Shown in pieces: positions 43,956 through 51,753 of a DNA stretch of 64,000 nucleotides. The first letter of the stretch is position 1. Each line of letters starts with the position of its first letter. The notes below the pieces were generated by a model. It saw only the letters and a program-made list of their open reading frames with translations. It was not told where the DNA came from and searched no databases. The translations under genes and the position numbers were made by a program. Origin of the DNA: UBA1756 sp045130235. GTDB taxonomy: Bacteria; Bacteroidota; Bacteroidia; Bacteroidales; WCHB1-69. The stretch is from contig JBGUPJ010000021.1 in assembly GCA_045130235.1 (NCBI GenBank), forward strand, positions 259,244 through 323,243, written 5' to 3'.

Positions 43956-44102
43956 CTTTGTCCCCGTCCCGAAGGGACGATATCTTATTAACCCCAGATA
44001 AGGCCGTTAGGCCGCAATCTGGGGTAGGGATGCACTCGTGCATCCCACCGCGGCACGCTGACAGGAGCATAGTACCTGACGGCGGGTATGCCGCGGAAGA
44101 AC
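43956..44102. repeat. Palindromic repeat element, left copy, flanking the restriction-modification cassette
   Basis: It contains, in order, the hairpins CGTCCC-GAA-GGGACG, ACCCCAGAT/ATCTGGGGT (43991-44025) enclosing GGCC-GTTA-GGCC, and GGGATGCA-CTCG-TGCATCCC (44027-44046), then CCGCGGCA...TGCCGCGG. The reverse complement of 44044-44102 aligns without gaps to 46427-46485 (about 48 of 59 bases by eye), including exact end blocks GTTCTTCCGCGGCA and TGCCGCGGTGGG. The distal part (TCTGGGGTTA, TCGTCCCT) also matches right-copy sequence. The element is REP-like and non-coding. Confidence 0.7.
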
Positions 44103-44122
44103 GGGGCAGCGATGTGAATTTG

Positions 44123-44995
44123 TCAGACGCAAACCTCAATGAGTTCCGCCAACGTGTTGTATATTTTCTCGTTCTTTGACCAAAAGTATTCACTTAGCTT
44201 TTCAAGAACCTTTCTCTCAGGGAAAATAATTGGAAAGATTTTTTGACGAATTTCCAAGTTATTCAATAATTTTCGATAGATACATGGTGACAGATCCTTG
44301 ATTTCATCAAAAACAGCTTCTGCATTAGCGTCAAAGTTTACTTCTGGCATATCAGGCAAAGTTGTTTTCCATTTTTCTAAATAGTGCAAAGTCTCTTTCC
44401 AAATTTCATCATTAAAATCTGCTATACCATTGATATCACCAAACATTTGCCCACCATAATATAACCTCGGTTCACACCCATAGTCCTTTGACATACTTTT
44501 CATCCTTTCTAAGTAGTATCTTTTGTTCTTTTCAAGAGAATCATCGATGAACCACATTATTGGTATGATGTTGAAGTCATGGAAACGCCTAGTCAAAGCA
44601 TAGTATTTATTCTCGAAATTATCAAACTGCCCAGCTTTTTTCGTGCTATCATGATCATCCCTGACCTTTTGTTCTATCATATACAAAGTGTTGTCTTTGC
44701 TGAAAAGTTGGTCAATGCTTAATTCTGTATTGTCATCAGTCCGAAATCTTTTTATATGTAATTGAAATCCAGTTTCTTCAAAATATCGCTCAAAAAGAAA
44801 TTCGAGGGCATCACCAAAACGGATTTCATGGGATTGTGTGATATTTTGGATGAGTTTAGTCTTGGGTTTGGTGGGACGAAACAAACCGATGTATCTTTCT
44901 GGATAATCGGCTATTTTTTTAATAAGATCACTGTAACTATCTTCAAAAAGCTTTGTATTAAGTGTATTTTTGAAGTATTCATATTCCAATATCAT
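44123..44995 (-). CDS. Type II restriction endonuclease, HinfI-like partner (predicted GANTC)
   Basis: This 290-residue protein is encoded directly behind the methyltransferase with a four-base ATGA overlap. A PD-(D/E)xK-type core is plausible: Asp95 in ELSIDQLF, then beta-strand TLYMIEQK with Glu108-x-Lys110. AGQFDNFENKYYALTRRFHD follows. The identity as the cognate nuclease rests on position and this motif. HinfI cuts within GANTC, and the partner methylase resembles M.HinfI, so the same target is predicted. The gene is AT-rich compared with its neighbours. No controller (C) protein gene is seen, so expression control must lie elsewhere. It appears intact. Confidence 0.75.
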   Translation of the reverse strand: MILEYEYFKNTLNTKLFEDSYSDLIKKIADYPERYIGLFRPTKPKTKLIQNITQSHEIRFGDALEFLFERYFEETGFQLHIKRFRTDDNTELSIDQLFSKDNTLYMIEQKVRDDHDSTKKAGQFDNFENKYYALTRRFHDFNIIPIMWFIDDSLEKNKRYYLERMKSMSKDYGCEPRLYYGGQMFGDINGIADFNDEIWKETLHYLEKWKTTLPDMPEVNFDANAEAVFDEIKDLSPCIYRKLLNNLEIRQKIFPIIFPERKVLEKLSEYFWSKNEKIYNTLAELIEVCV

Positions 44996-46077
44996 TTTGT
45001 GCCTCCTTTCTCGTTAGCCAAGTATCTAAGCGAGTCTATTGCCACAAATTCATTATTATAGTCGCACCAAAAATAATCCCACCCATTGTTGTTGCTCCGA
45101 TTCAACAATTTTGCCGATGCTTTGTGTATGGATGTTTCAACACCATCTATTATCACATTTCCGCTTTCACACACTATAACATAATGCTTTTTGTCTTTGC
45201 TGAAAAGTCGTTGACCTATTTGTAAATATCCTAATTCCAACAGTTTTTTTATGGATATTCGTGGTGGTTTTACATCATATGCATTGTTAATCAAATCTGG
45301 AGTTAAATCCAGTTGGATGCTATTAATGCGTTCTTTTGCAGCTTTGATATATAGAACCTCCCGTTCAATCCCTATAAAATGTCTGTCTAAGCGTTTAGCG
45401 ACAGCACCAGTTGTGCCTGTTCCGAAGAAGGGGTCTAATATCAAATCTCCCCTTTGTGTAGATGATAAGATAACATTATATAGCAGTTGCTCTGGTTTTT
45501 GTGTTGAATGGATTTTTTTGCCATTCTTGTCTTTTAACCGCTCGTTCCCTATGCAAATTCCTAAATCCCAAACACTTTTCATTTGTTTGTTCCCATTCAG
45601 GAATTTCATGGTTTTATAATTAAAGTGGTATTTTGCTCCTTTGTTTTTGGAACACCAAATCAAAGTTTCGTGAGAATTTTGAAATCTTGTTCCACCAAAA
45701 TTCGGCACAGCGTTAGGTTTCGACCATATCACATCATTCAAGATCCAAAAGCCGATATCCTGCATGATATAGCCCAGTCTAAAGATATTTTGAAAGGAAC
45801 CGATAACCCATATTGAAGCATCAGGCTTCATTACTCTATGACATTCAGTTAACCACTGTTTTGTAAAAAAGTCGTATTCTTGGAGACTTGAAAATTTATC
45901 CCATACATCATCCACCCCATTGAATGAAGAACCATCAGTGCGTAATAATTCGCCTTCAGTTTGCATATTGTATGGTGGGTCGGCGAATATTAAATCTACA
46001 GAGTTAGATGGGATTTTTTTCAAAACCTCAAGGCAATCACCTTGCAAGATAGTGTCTTTCTTTATTTCTTTTGGCAT
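44992..46077 (-). CDS. Adenine-specific DNA methyltransferase, HinfI/CcrM-like (predicted GANTC)
   Basis: This 361-residue N6-adenine methyltransferase is of the beta class. The catalytic motif IV, ADPPYNMQ (Asp33-Pro-Pro-Tyr36), comes first, and the AdoMet-binding motif I, LDPFFGTGTTGAVA, comes later (about 214-227), preceded by HSTQKPEQLL. The C-terminal domain of about 90 residues (LLELGYLQIGQRLF ... SIHKASAKLLNRSNNNGWDY ... DSLRYL) is the extension typical of M.HinfI and CcrM. These recognise GANTC, so that target is predicted. The gene precedes its nuclease in the transcript, which lets methylation come first. I saw no clear TAnnTTTG box upstream. Confidence 0.85.
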   Translation of the reverse strand: MPKEIKKDTILQGDCLEVLKKIPSNSVDLIFADPPYNMQTEGELLRTDGSSFNGVDDVWDKFSSLQEYDFFTKQWLTECHRVMKPDASIWVIGSFQNIFRLGYIMQDIGFWILNDVIWSKPNAVPNFGGTRFQNSHETLIWCSKNKGAKYHFNYKTMKFLNGNKQMKSVWDLGICIGNERLKDKNGKKIHSTQKPEQLLYNVILSSTQRGDLILDPFFGTGTTGAVAKRLDRHFIGIEREVLYIKAAKERINSIQLDLTPDLINNAYDVKPPRISIKKLLELGYLQIGQRLFSKDKKHYVIVCESGNVIIDGVETSIHKASAKLLNRSNNNGWDYFWCDYNNEFVAIDSLRYLANEKGGTK

Positions 46078-46137
46078 AACTACTTGTTTTTAAGCGCTAT
46101 GCCATCTTTCCAATTCAACTACTACGACCAAATAAAA

Positions 46138-46289
46138 ACTGCGGGCAAACTTGCTCGCAGTGTGGCCGTAGGAAATGCCAAAAGAAAGACAAGCCGCCCG
46201 CATACACGGGGCGCTGCTTTTGCATCTTTCTTTGCATATTCATGAAATTTCCTACGTTTCACTGCGAATAGACAAATAGCAAACGCTAT
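46138..46289. repeat. Long imperfect hairpin upstream of the methyltransferase gene
   Basis: TCGCAGTG (46155-46162) pairs with CACTGCGA (46260-46267), CGTAGGAAAT (46167-46176) with ATTTCCTACG (46247-46256) and AAAGAAAGA (46181-46189) with TCTTTCTTT (46225-46233). An inner stem of GCCCG/CGGGGC type (about 46195-46213) closes it. An extra hairpin, ACTGCGGGCAA/TTGCTCGCAGT (46138-46161), competes with the outer stem, and ATAGC-AAAC-GCTAT (46276-46289) follows. The bulged, roughly 113-nt stem recalls integron attC sites or MITEs, but I cannot confirm either. The remainder to 46426 is AT-rich with no gene. Confidence 0.6.
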
Positions 46290-46426
46290 GTTATATGATG
46301 TTGATTTATTTTATCTTTCTGTGATTTAGTGTTTTAGTTGTAAAAATATAAATTATTAATTCAATGCAAAAGTACATAAAAAATCTAATATATAGAAATA
46401 ATTCACCATCTTCTATCCCTCCGCCG

Positions 46427-46620
46427 GTTCTTCCGCGGCACATTTCCCGACAGATACTATCTTCCTGCCAGTGTGCCGCGGTGGGCGCCTTCGACAAGCT
46501 CGGGCGCCGCGGTGGTTGAGCTTGTCGCGGTGGTTGAGCTTGTCGCGGTGGTTGAGCTTGTCGAAACCACCGCATGGTCTGGGGTTACGATAATGTCGTC
46601 CCTCTGGGCCGAGCACAATA
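46427..46620. repeat. Palindromic repeat element, right copy, with 18-bp tandem repeats
   Basis: 46427-46485 is the inverted partner of 44044-44102. It is followed by TTCGACAAGCTC, three tandem copies of an 18-mer (GGTGGTTGAGCTTGTCGC; 46511-46564) and GAGCTTGTCGAA, so the middle part is itself palindromic. The distal part TCTGGGGTTA, TCGTCCCT, GAGCACAATA matches the distal part of the left copy. The two copies therefore share both ends but differ in the centre. Confidence 0.7.
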
Positions 46621-46721
46621 TTCCATCACTACATGAAAAAGAGAATCTTCCATGATTTTTTTTGAAAAAAAATAGAGAATGTGGAATTTTGGATGCTATT
46701 CTCCATTTCATAAAATATGCG

Positions 46722-46729
46722 TACCTTTG
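46722..46729 (+). promoter_or_regulatory. -7 promoter element (TACCTTTG) for the TPR gene
   Basis: TACCTTTG followed by CAGCC, 18 bp before the ATG at 46748. Confidence 0.6.
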
Positions 46730-46747
46730 CAGCCTAATTTGTTCATC

Positions 46748-48085
46748 ATGAAAAAACTCTCCATATTCCTGCTGCTGTTGGTTCTGTGCGTGGTCGCATA
46801 TCCGCAAAAAACGAAGAAAAATGCGGAACCTACTGCCACCGACCGTATGGTCTCCACTTTTTATGCCAATGCATTAAGAAGTTATTATACTGGAAATTAC
46901 GAAGCGGCAGAACGCACTTTCAGAAGTGTGTTGTCCACCAATCCTTCGCACGATGCCACCTATTATATGCTGGGCAAAATGAAGGCGGAATTGGAAAAAT
47001 ATGTCGAGGCAGAAGAGAATCTGCGCAAAGCATGCCAGCTCAACAAGTCGAACATTTGGTACTGGCAGACGTTGGCTCAGGTGCTGGATGATCAAGGGAA
47101 ATATGCCGAGTCGTCCAAAGTTTGGAAGCAGGTGTGCCAGATGAGTCCCACCGATGAGCAGTTTTTGCTGTCGTATGCCAATGCGTTGTGGAATACGGGC
47201 AACGCCAAGGAATTGTTCAAAGTGCTGGATCAGGTCGAAGTGTTAGTCGGTGTGACAGAGCAGATTACGCAGGCAAAAGTGGAGATTCTTTTGTTTAAGA
47301 ATGATGTAAAAGGTGCAGTGGGCGTTTATGATAAGCTTATAAAAAAATATCCCAATACGGCTGATTATTATGTGAATGCGGCTGAATTGTACATGAACAA
47401 TTCTATGACAGAGAAGGCCATCCCTTATCTGGAGGAGGCTGCCCGCATTGATGCCACCAACGGCAATGTGCAGTCGATGCTGGCCGTATATTATATGCGG
47501 ATTGGCAATGAGCAGGCCGCTTTCGAGGCCTCCAAGGCCGCTATGCTTTCACCCGATGTGGAGTTGGACAAAAAGTTGTCTATCCTGCGCATCTATCTCG
47601 CCCCCCTCTCCACCTCCGACCCTACCGACCAGCAGATGCAGCTTGCCACTGCCCTTATCACCGCCAACCCGGAAGCAGTGGAGGGATGGGCCTCCCGCGC
47701 CTCCATCCTCCTGCGACAGAAAAAGTATCAGGAGGCCGTGCCCGATTTTGAGACCGCCCTCTCCATTGATCCATCGCAATATGCTCTGTGGAAGGATTTT
47801 ATGTACTGCCTCGCCCGCGCCAAGAACTATACCCGCATCATTGAACTGGAGAAAGATATTGTGGAGATTTTCCCCACCAACGGCATGATGAACTACACTT
47901 TGGGCAGCGCCTATATGAACACGGGCAAACCTGAAAAGGCCGTTCCTTATTTCGAAAAGGCGTTGAAATACACCTACGATAAAGAGGAACAGCGTCACAT
48001 TTATAACTCATTAGAAGAGGCATACGAGGTGTTGGGCAATAGCGAGAAGGCCGCCGAGTATCGTCAGAAAGGTGGCAAGAATTAG
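46748..48085 (+). CDS. Secreted tetratricopeptide-repeat protein
   Basis: The product is 445 residues with a signal peptide (MKKLSIFLLLLVLCVVAYPQ). It is followed by about 8-10 TPR units, for example NYEAAERTFRSVLSTNPSHD, YVEAEENLRKACQLNKSNIW, YQEAVPDFETALSIDPSQYA and PEKAVPYFEKALKYTYDKEE. TPRs form a superhelical scaffold for protein-protein contact, here in the periplasm. A role in outer-membrane or secretion assembly is possible but unproven. The upstream in-frame start at 46679 is rejected because the promoter lies after it. It converges on trmO, sharing four bases at the stops. Confidence 0.85.
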   Translation: MKKLSIFLLLLVLCVVAYPQKTKKNAEPTATDRMVSTFYANALRSYYTGNYEAAERTFRSVLSTNPSHDATYYMLGKMKAELEKYVEAEENLRKACQLNKSNIWYWQTLAQVLDDQGKYAESSKVWKQVCQMSPTDEQFLLSYANALWNTGNAKELFKVLDQVEVLVGVTEQITQAKVEILLFKNDVKGAVGVYDKLIKKYPNTADYYVNAAELYMNNSMTEKAIPYLEEAARIDATNGNVQSMLAVYYMRIGNEQAAFEASKAAMLSPDVELDKKLSILRIYLAPLSTSDPTDQQMQLATALITANPEAVEGWASRASILLRQKKYQEAVPDFETALSIDPSQYALWKDFMYCLARAKNYTRIIELEKDIVEIFPTNGMMNYTLGSAYMNTGKPEKAVPYFEKALKYTYDKEEQRHIYNSLEEAYEVLGNSEKAAEYRQKGGKN

Positions 48086-48762
48086 CCTATTGCACTCGCT
48101 TCCACCACGGTTAGCGTTCGCCCGTCAACTTTGAATTTGATTTCCCAATGCCCGAATTCGAATCCGTAGATTCGTTCGGGGTCGTTGTGGTACGCCGGTC
48201 GCGGATCCTGCGCAAGCACCTCCTGCAAGGCGGGAAGCAACTTGCTGGGTATCTGTCGGATAATGGCTTCCGGGATGATGACCTCGGCCTTTTCGTGCTG
48301 GTGGGTGGCCACGAACCCGTCGATGGCGTCGGGGTGACAGTCGGTGGTGGTGAGGTAGGGCTTGATGTCGTAGATGGGTGTGCCGTCCATGAGGTCGGCA
48401 CCGAGCACGTGCAGCAGCGGGCGGCCATGGGCATCCATCTCCACACGCTCTAATTTTACCGAAGAGAGTCCTAACGCATTGGGTCTGAAGGTGGAACGGG
48501 TGGCGAACACGCCCATCCGCTGGTTGCCGCCGAGACGGGGCGGCCGTACCGTGGGCGTCCAGCCCTTCTCCATATTTTCAGAAAAACTCCATATCAGCCA
48601 CAGGTGCGAAAACTCAGACAGACCACGCACCGCCTCCATCGAATCAAACGGCTCCACAAATTCGATGGTGCTGTGCAACGACGGCGCCAACCCGCTCTGC
48701 CGGGGAATGCCGAACTTGGTTGGAAAGTCGCTGTGGATGTAGGCGATAGGGACAATCTCCAT
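48082..48762 (-). CDS. trmO: tRNA m6t6A37 methyltransferase TrmO (YaeB/TsaA family)
   Basis: This 226-residue protein has the TrmO hallmark RPPRLGGN (about 79-86), then GVFATRSTFRPNALGLS (about 90-106) and MDGTPIYDIKPYL. TrmO adds a methyl group to N6-threonylcarbamoyladenosine at position 37 of ANN-decoding tRNAs, with AdoMet bound in an unusual beta-barrel. The length is close to that of E. coli TrmO. It starts one base after the stop of the YitT gene, so they form one transcript, though no functional link is obvious. Confidence 0.9.
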   Translation of the reverse strand: MEIVPIAYIHSDFPTKFGIPRQSGLAPSLHSTIEFVEPFDSMEAVRGLSEFSHLWLIWSFSENMEKGWTPTVRPPRLGGNQRMGVFATRSTFRPNALGLSSVKLERVEMDAHGRPLLHVLGADLMDGTPIYDIKPYLTTTDCHPDAIDGFVATHQHEKAEVIIPEAIIRQIPSKLLPALQEVLAQDPRPAYHNDPERIYGFEFGHWEIKFKVDGRTLTVVEASAIG

Positions 48763-48763
48763 A

Positions 48764-49705
48764 CTACTCGGATGCTTTCTCCTGCAACGATGAGAACCCT
48801 TCGCCCAGCACTTCTGATGCCTCTAAGATAGAGAGAAATGCCTTCGGATCCACCTCGTGAACATGGTGGATGAGTGCGGGCAACTGCTTGCGGGAAACAT
48901 TCGTATAGATGATGTTCTTCTCCTCATTATAGTACATTCCCATACCTCTCAGATAGGTTCCACCACGTTGCAAATCGTTAAGGATGAACTGTTTAATAGG
49001 TTCTGGATTTTGCGAAATGATGAAAACGGCCTTGCTGGAACGTCCGCCCGAAATCACCATGTCAATCACAACACCTTCCACGTAAATCACCAACCACGAG
49101 TAGAGCGGGATGGTCCACTCGAAATCGGGGATGCAGAGTGACAAAAGCACTACGGTAGAGTCAACAGCGATGATGAGCTTGCCGATAGGAATGTGTTTCA
49201 GGTACTTGCCGAGGATCATGGCGATGATGTCGGTACCGCCGGAGGTGGCTCTCGACTTGAAGATCAGTCCCAGACCAATGCCGATGATAACGGCGCCGAA
49301 GAGGGTGAGGATGAAGGTGGCCGACGGGTCGCTCACCAGCGGCGTGCCGTCGTGGAGGAACTCAAGAAGCGAGATGCTTCCCGACAGTCCGAACACGCCA
49401 GCTACCGTTTTGAGTCCGAATTTGGGACCCAGCCACAGGGTGCCGATAAGCAGCAGCGGCAGGTCAAGGCACAGACCGGCCAGACCGATGGGGAATCCGA
49501 CGGTATGGTGCAATACGATAGCGATACCATAAACGCCGCCAGGCACCAGTTTCAGCGGGTCGATGAAAAACACGTACCCGATGGCCATCACAAAGCATCC
49601 GGCCAAAATGAAAACATAGTCTTTTGCCAAAGTTTTGGCACTCTCTTTGGTGATTTTCTCGGGTTTGAATTTGGAGAAAAATTTGTTAGCCATTTTTGTA
49701 TCCAT
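48764..49705 (-). CDS. YitT-family membrane protein (DUF161 + DUF2179)
   Basis: The 313-residue protein has five to six N-terminal membrane segments (about 28-205) with VPGGVYGIAIVLH and SRATSGGTDIIAMIL, the repeated glycine-rich signatures of the YitT family. The C-terminal cytosolic DUF2179 domain (about 215-300; GGRSSKAVFIISQ, RGGTYLRGMGMY) resembles small PII-like folds. Its transport substrate is not established. The start may be 49705 or the second Met at 49693. It lies directly after the terminator of the OmpA-like gene with no promoter visible between, so read-through may set its level. trmO follows one base later. Confidence 0.85.
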   Translation of the reverse strand: MDTKMANKFFSKFKPEKITKESAKTLAKDYVFILAGCFVMAIGYVFFIDPLKLVPGGVYGIAIVLHHTVGFPIGLAGLCLDLPLLLIGTLWLGPKFGLKTVAGVFGLSGSISLLEFLHDGTPLVSDPSATFILTLFGAVIIGIGLGLIFKSRATSGGTDIIAMILGKYLKHIPIGKLIIAVDSTVVLLSLCIPDFEWTIPLYSWLVIYVEGVVIDMVISGGRSSKAVFIISQNPEPIKQFILNDLQRGGTYLRGMGMYYNEEKNIIYTNVSRKQLPALIHHVHEVDPKAFLSILEASEVLGEGFSSLQEKASE

Positions 49706-49711
49706 TTAGAG

Positions 49712-49745
49712 AAAAAAAAGAGGCATCTTTTCAACGCCTCTTTTT
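49712..49745 (-). terminator. Rho-independent terminator between the OmpA-like and YitT genes
   Basis: AAAAAGAGGC and GCCTCTTTTT form a strong stem with an 11-base loop. On the minus strand it ends in a run of eight T. It is nearly symmetrical, so it could also stop plus-strand transcription. Confidence 0.8.
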
Positions 49746-49766
49746 ATGTTATAAGGGAAAGGTCAA

Positions 49767-51578
49767 TTATTTTACGATGGCTTGGAACTGGCTGAGTTTT
49801 CTGTATCTCTTGAACTCGGCATCCTTCTGGGCTTTAGCCTTGTAGGATGCGTCCAGTTTCACGCATTCGGTCAGGTTGCTGAGCACCTTGCTTTCCTCTT
49901 TCATTCTGGCGGCGAGAACGGCGCGCAGGTAGTAGGTCTTAGCATCGTTCTGGGTGACGCAGTCGAGGGTCTTCTGTGCGGCAGCATAATCTTTGTTCAG
50001 CATCTGAACGAGGGCCGTGTTGTAGTCGCAGCTCTTGTTGTTCATATCTTTGAGTGCTCCGCTGTAGTCACCTGATTTGATTTTGTTCATAGCCAGGTTG
50101 TAATCCTGCTGTACAGGGTTGACAGATGCTTTTTCGGAAGCGGCGAAATCGCGCATGGCGGCATCAACATTGCCTTGCAGAAATTCACCGATAGCCTTGT
50201 TGTTCAGGATGATACCGTTGCTCGGGGAGATGGCCTCGGCTTTTTCAAGGTTCTTCATACCGTTCGTCAGAGAAGCCTCGTTGCCATTCTGGATATAGTC
50301 GTTGATCTGGAGGATAGCGAGGTTGTTGTAGGCGCGCCAGTCGTTCTGATCTTTAGCGATGATGGAGTTGTAGAGAGAGGCCTTTTTCTCAAGGTCTTGT
50401 TCCATAGAGGCGGCATACAGTTTTTCGTTCAGGGAGAGTGTGTCGGGATTGGTGTTCATCATCTCCTTGATTTGCTCATCGTTGAAGTTGTTCTTGTTGC
50501 AAACCATGGAAACTTCCACGCGGCGGAGGGGAGGAAGAATGATGTCGGCGATCTCATTGTAGATGTCGGTCATCTCACGAATCTTCTGTTCGCGCATGGT
50601 GGGGTTGGGCTGGGAACGCACCACATTGAGAATCTGGTTCTTCTCGTTGATGTTGGATTGTTGCAGAGCTGCCTCGAAACCGCTCCAGTCTTCACCCGGA
50701 GATTTCACATCATATACGATTTCCGGCTTCGGAAGATCTTTGTATTTGATCTTGTTGTCTTTGGCATACTGACGGAGGTATTTGTCGAATTCTTTCTCAA
50801 ACCAGCTCTTGCCCTGCTCGGCACGCTTGTCGGAAAGACCCTGGTTCAGCGACTCTTCGCCTTCGGGGGATGCCCATCCGGTGATGACCATCTTGTCAAT
50901 CTTGCGACCCTCTTTCATGAAAGCGCCAAAGTCAGCAACAGCCTTCTTGGCGGCCGCCTCTTTGTTGTACTTTTGGTTCATGTTGAGGTTGGAGCTGTTG
51001 ACATCGAAATAGAGGGTGGCGGTGCTGGTCACGAATTCGGGTTTGTAGCCGTGTTCAGCATAGATGAGGGTGGTGCCGTTGCCAGCCTTCTCGCCCAACT
51101 CAGGGTTGATGTCGGCCAGAGCGGCGGAGTTGCCAATGCCTTCGCACAACGGAACGGGATCGAAGGTGTGTGATTTTTTCTTCTTCTGGGCAGTGGAAAT
51201 AGCCACTAAGTTGGCCTCCTCATAACCTTCTTTGAACTCGAAGCTGCCAGAGCCGGAGAAAGCACCGCCATTTTTGTAGGAAATTTTGGCGCCATTACCT
51301 TTGGCCTTTTCTCCCTGGATTTCAATAGGAGCTAAGGCAATCTGCTGTCCCTGATACTCAATCGTGGGAACAATGGTCATCGTGGCTTTCTTCTTCATGT
51401 ACTTGGGAGGGATGTTGCCTTTGATTTGATAAGCAACTTGGCCGCCCTTGTTTTCGAGGTCTTGGTCATCCAATTTAATGGAGACTTCCGGGTAACGGGA
51501 AACCATTTTACCCAAACCGCAGCTCAGCAGCGTGACAGCTGCAATGCAAGCTAACAAAATGATTCTCAAATTTTTCAT
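49767..51578 (-). CDS. Outer-membrane lipoprotein with OmpA-like and TPR-like regions
   Basis: The 603-residue protein has the lipobox TLLSC, with lipidation expected at Cys20. Residues about 30-190 are beta-rich. A segment resembling an OmpA C-terminal peptidoglycan-binding domain follows (TATLYFDVNSSNLN, then DKMVITGWASPEGEESLNQG and LSDKRAEQ), though the domain is split by a long insert before RRVEVSMVC. The last 200 residues hold TPR-like repeats (DWRAYNNLAILQINDYIQNG, YYLRAVLAARMKEE). The layout resembles OmpA/TPR lipoproteins of Bacteroidales that tie the outer membrane to the cell wall. A -7 box is at 51630-51637, and a strong terminator follows. Probably well expressed. Confidence 0.78.
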   Translation of the reverse strand: MKNLRIILLACIAAVTLLSCGLGKMVSRYPEVSIKLDDQDLENKGGQVAYQIKGNIPPKYMKKKATMTIVPTIEYQGQQIALAPIEIQGEKAKGNGAKISYKNGGAFSGSGSFEFKEGYEEANLVAISTAQKKKKSHTFDPVPLCEGIGNSAALADINPELGEKAGNGTTLIYAEHGYKPEFVTSTATLYFDVNSSNLNMNQKYNKEAAAKKAVADFGAFMKEGRKIDKMVITGWASPEGEESLNQGLSDKRAEQGKSWFEKEFDKYLRQYAKDNKIKYKDLPKPEIVYDVKSPGEDWSGFEAALQQSNINEKNQILNVVRSQPNPTMREQKIREMTDIYNEIADIILPPLRRVEVSMVCNKNNFNDEQIKEMMNTNPDTLSLNEKLYAASMEQDLEKKASLYNSIIAKDQNDWRAYNNLAILQINDYIQNGNEASLTNGMKNLEKAEAISPSNGIILNNKAIGEFLQGNVDAAMRDFAASEKASVNPVQQDYNLAMNKIKSGDYSGALKDMNNKSCDYNTALVQMLNKDYAAAQKTLDCVTQNDAKTYYLRAVLAARMKEESKVLSNLTECVKLDASYKAKAQKDAEFKRYRKLSQFQAIVK

Positions 51579-51629
51579 AGTTCTACTTTGTATTTTTAAC
51601 TTTGTTTTTAACTATTTTGATTGGCTTTG

Positions 51630-51637
51630 CAAAATTA
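51630..51637 (-). promoter_or_regulatory. -7 promoter element (TAATTTTG) for the OmpA-like gene
   Basis: Minus-strand TAATTTTG followed by CAAAGCC, 51 bp upstream of the ATG at 51578. Confidence 0.6.
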
Positions 51638-51753
51638 CAATTTTTTTTCAAAGAAAAAACTATTTTTATCAAAAACTTATCATCATATTTTTTATTAAAG
51701 AAATTGCAACAAAATGTCTTGTTTTGCGTTAATATGGACTACTATTTTTGAAA

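Noticed and set aside
46042..46245. 67-codon plus-strand frame in the long hairpin upstream of the methyltransferase
   Set aside because: It overlaps the methyltransferase start on the other strand and simply translates the hairpin.
46306..46655. Small open frames of 60-116 codons in the 18-bp repeat region
   Set aside because: Their peptides are translated repeats; open on both strands, as expected from a palindromic repeat.
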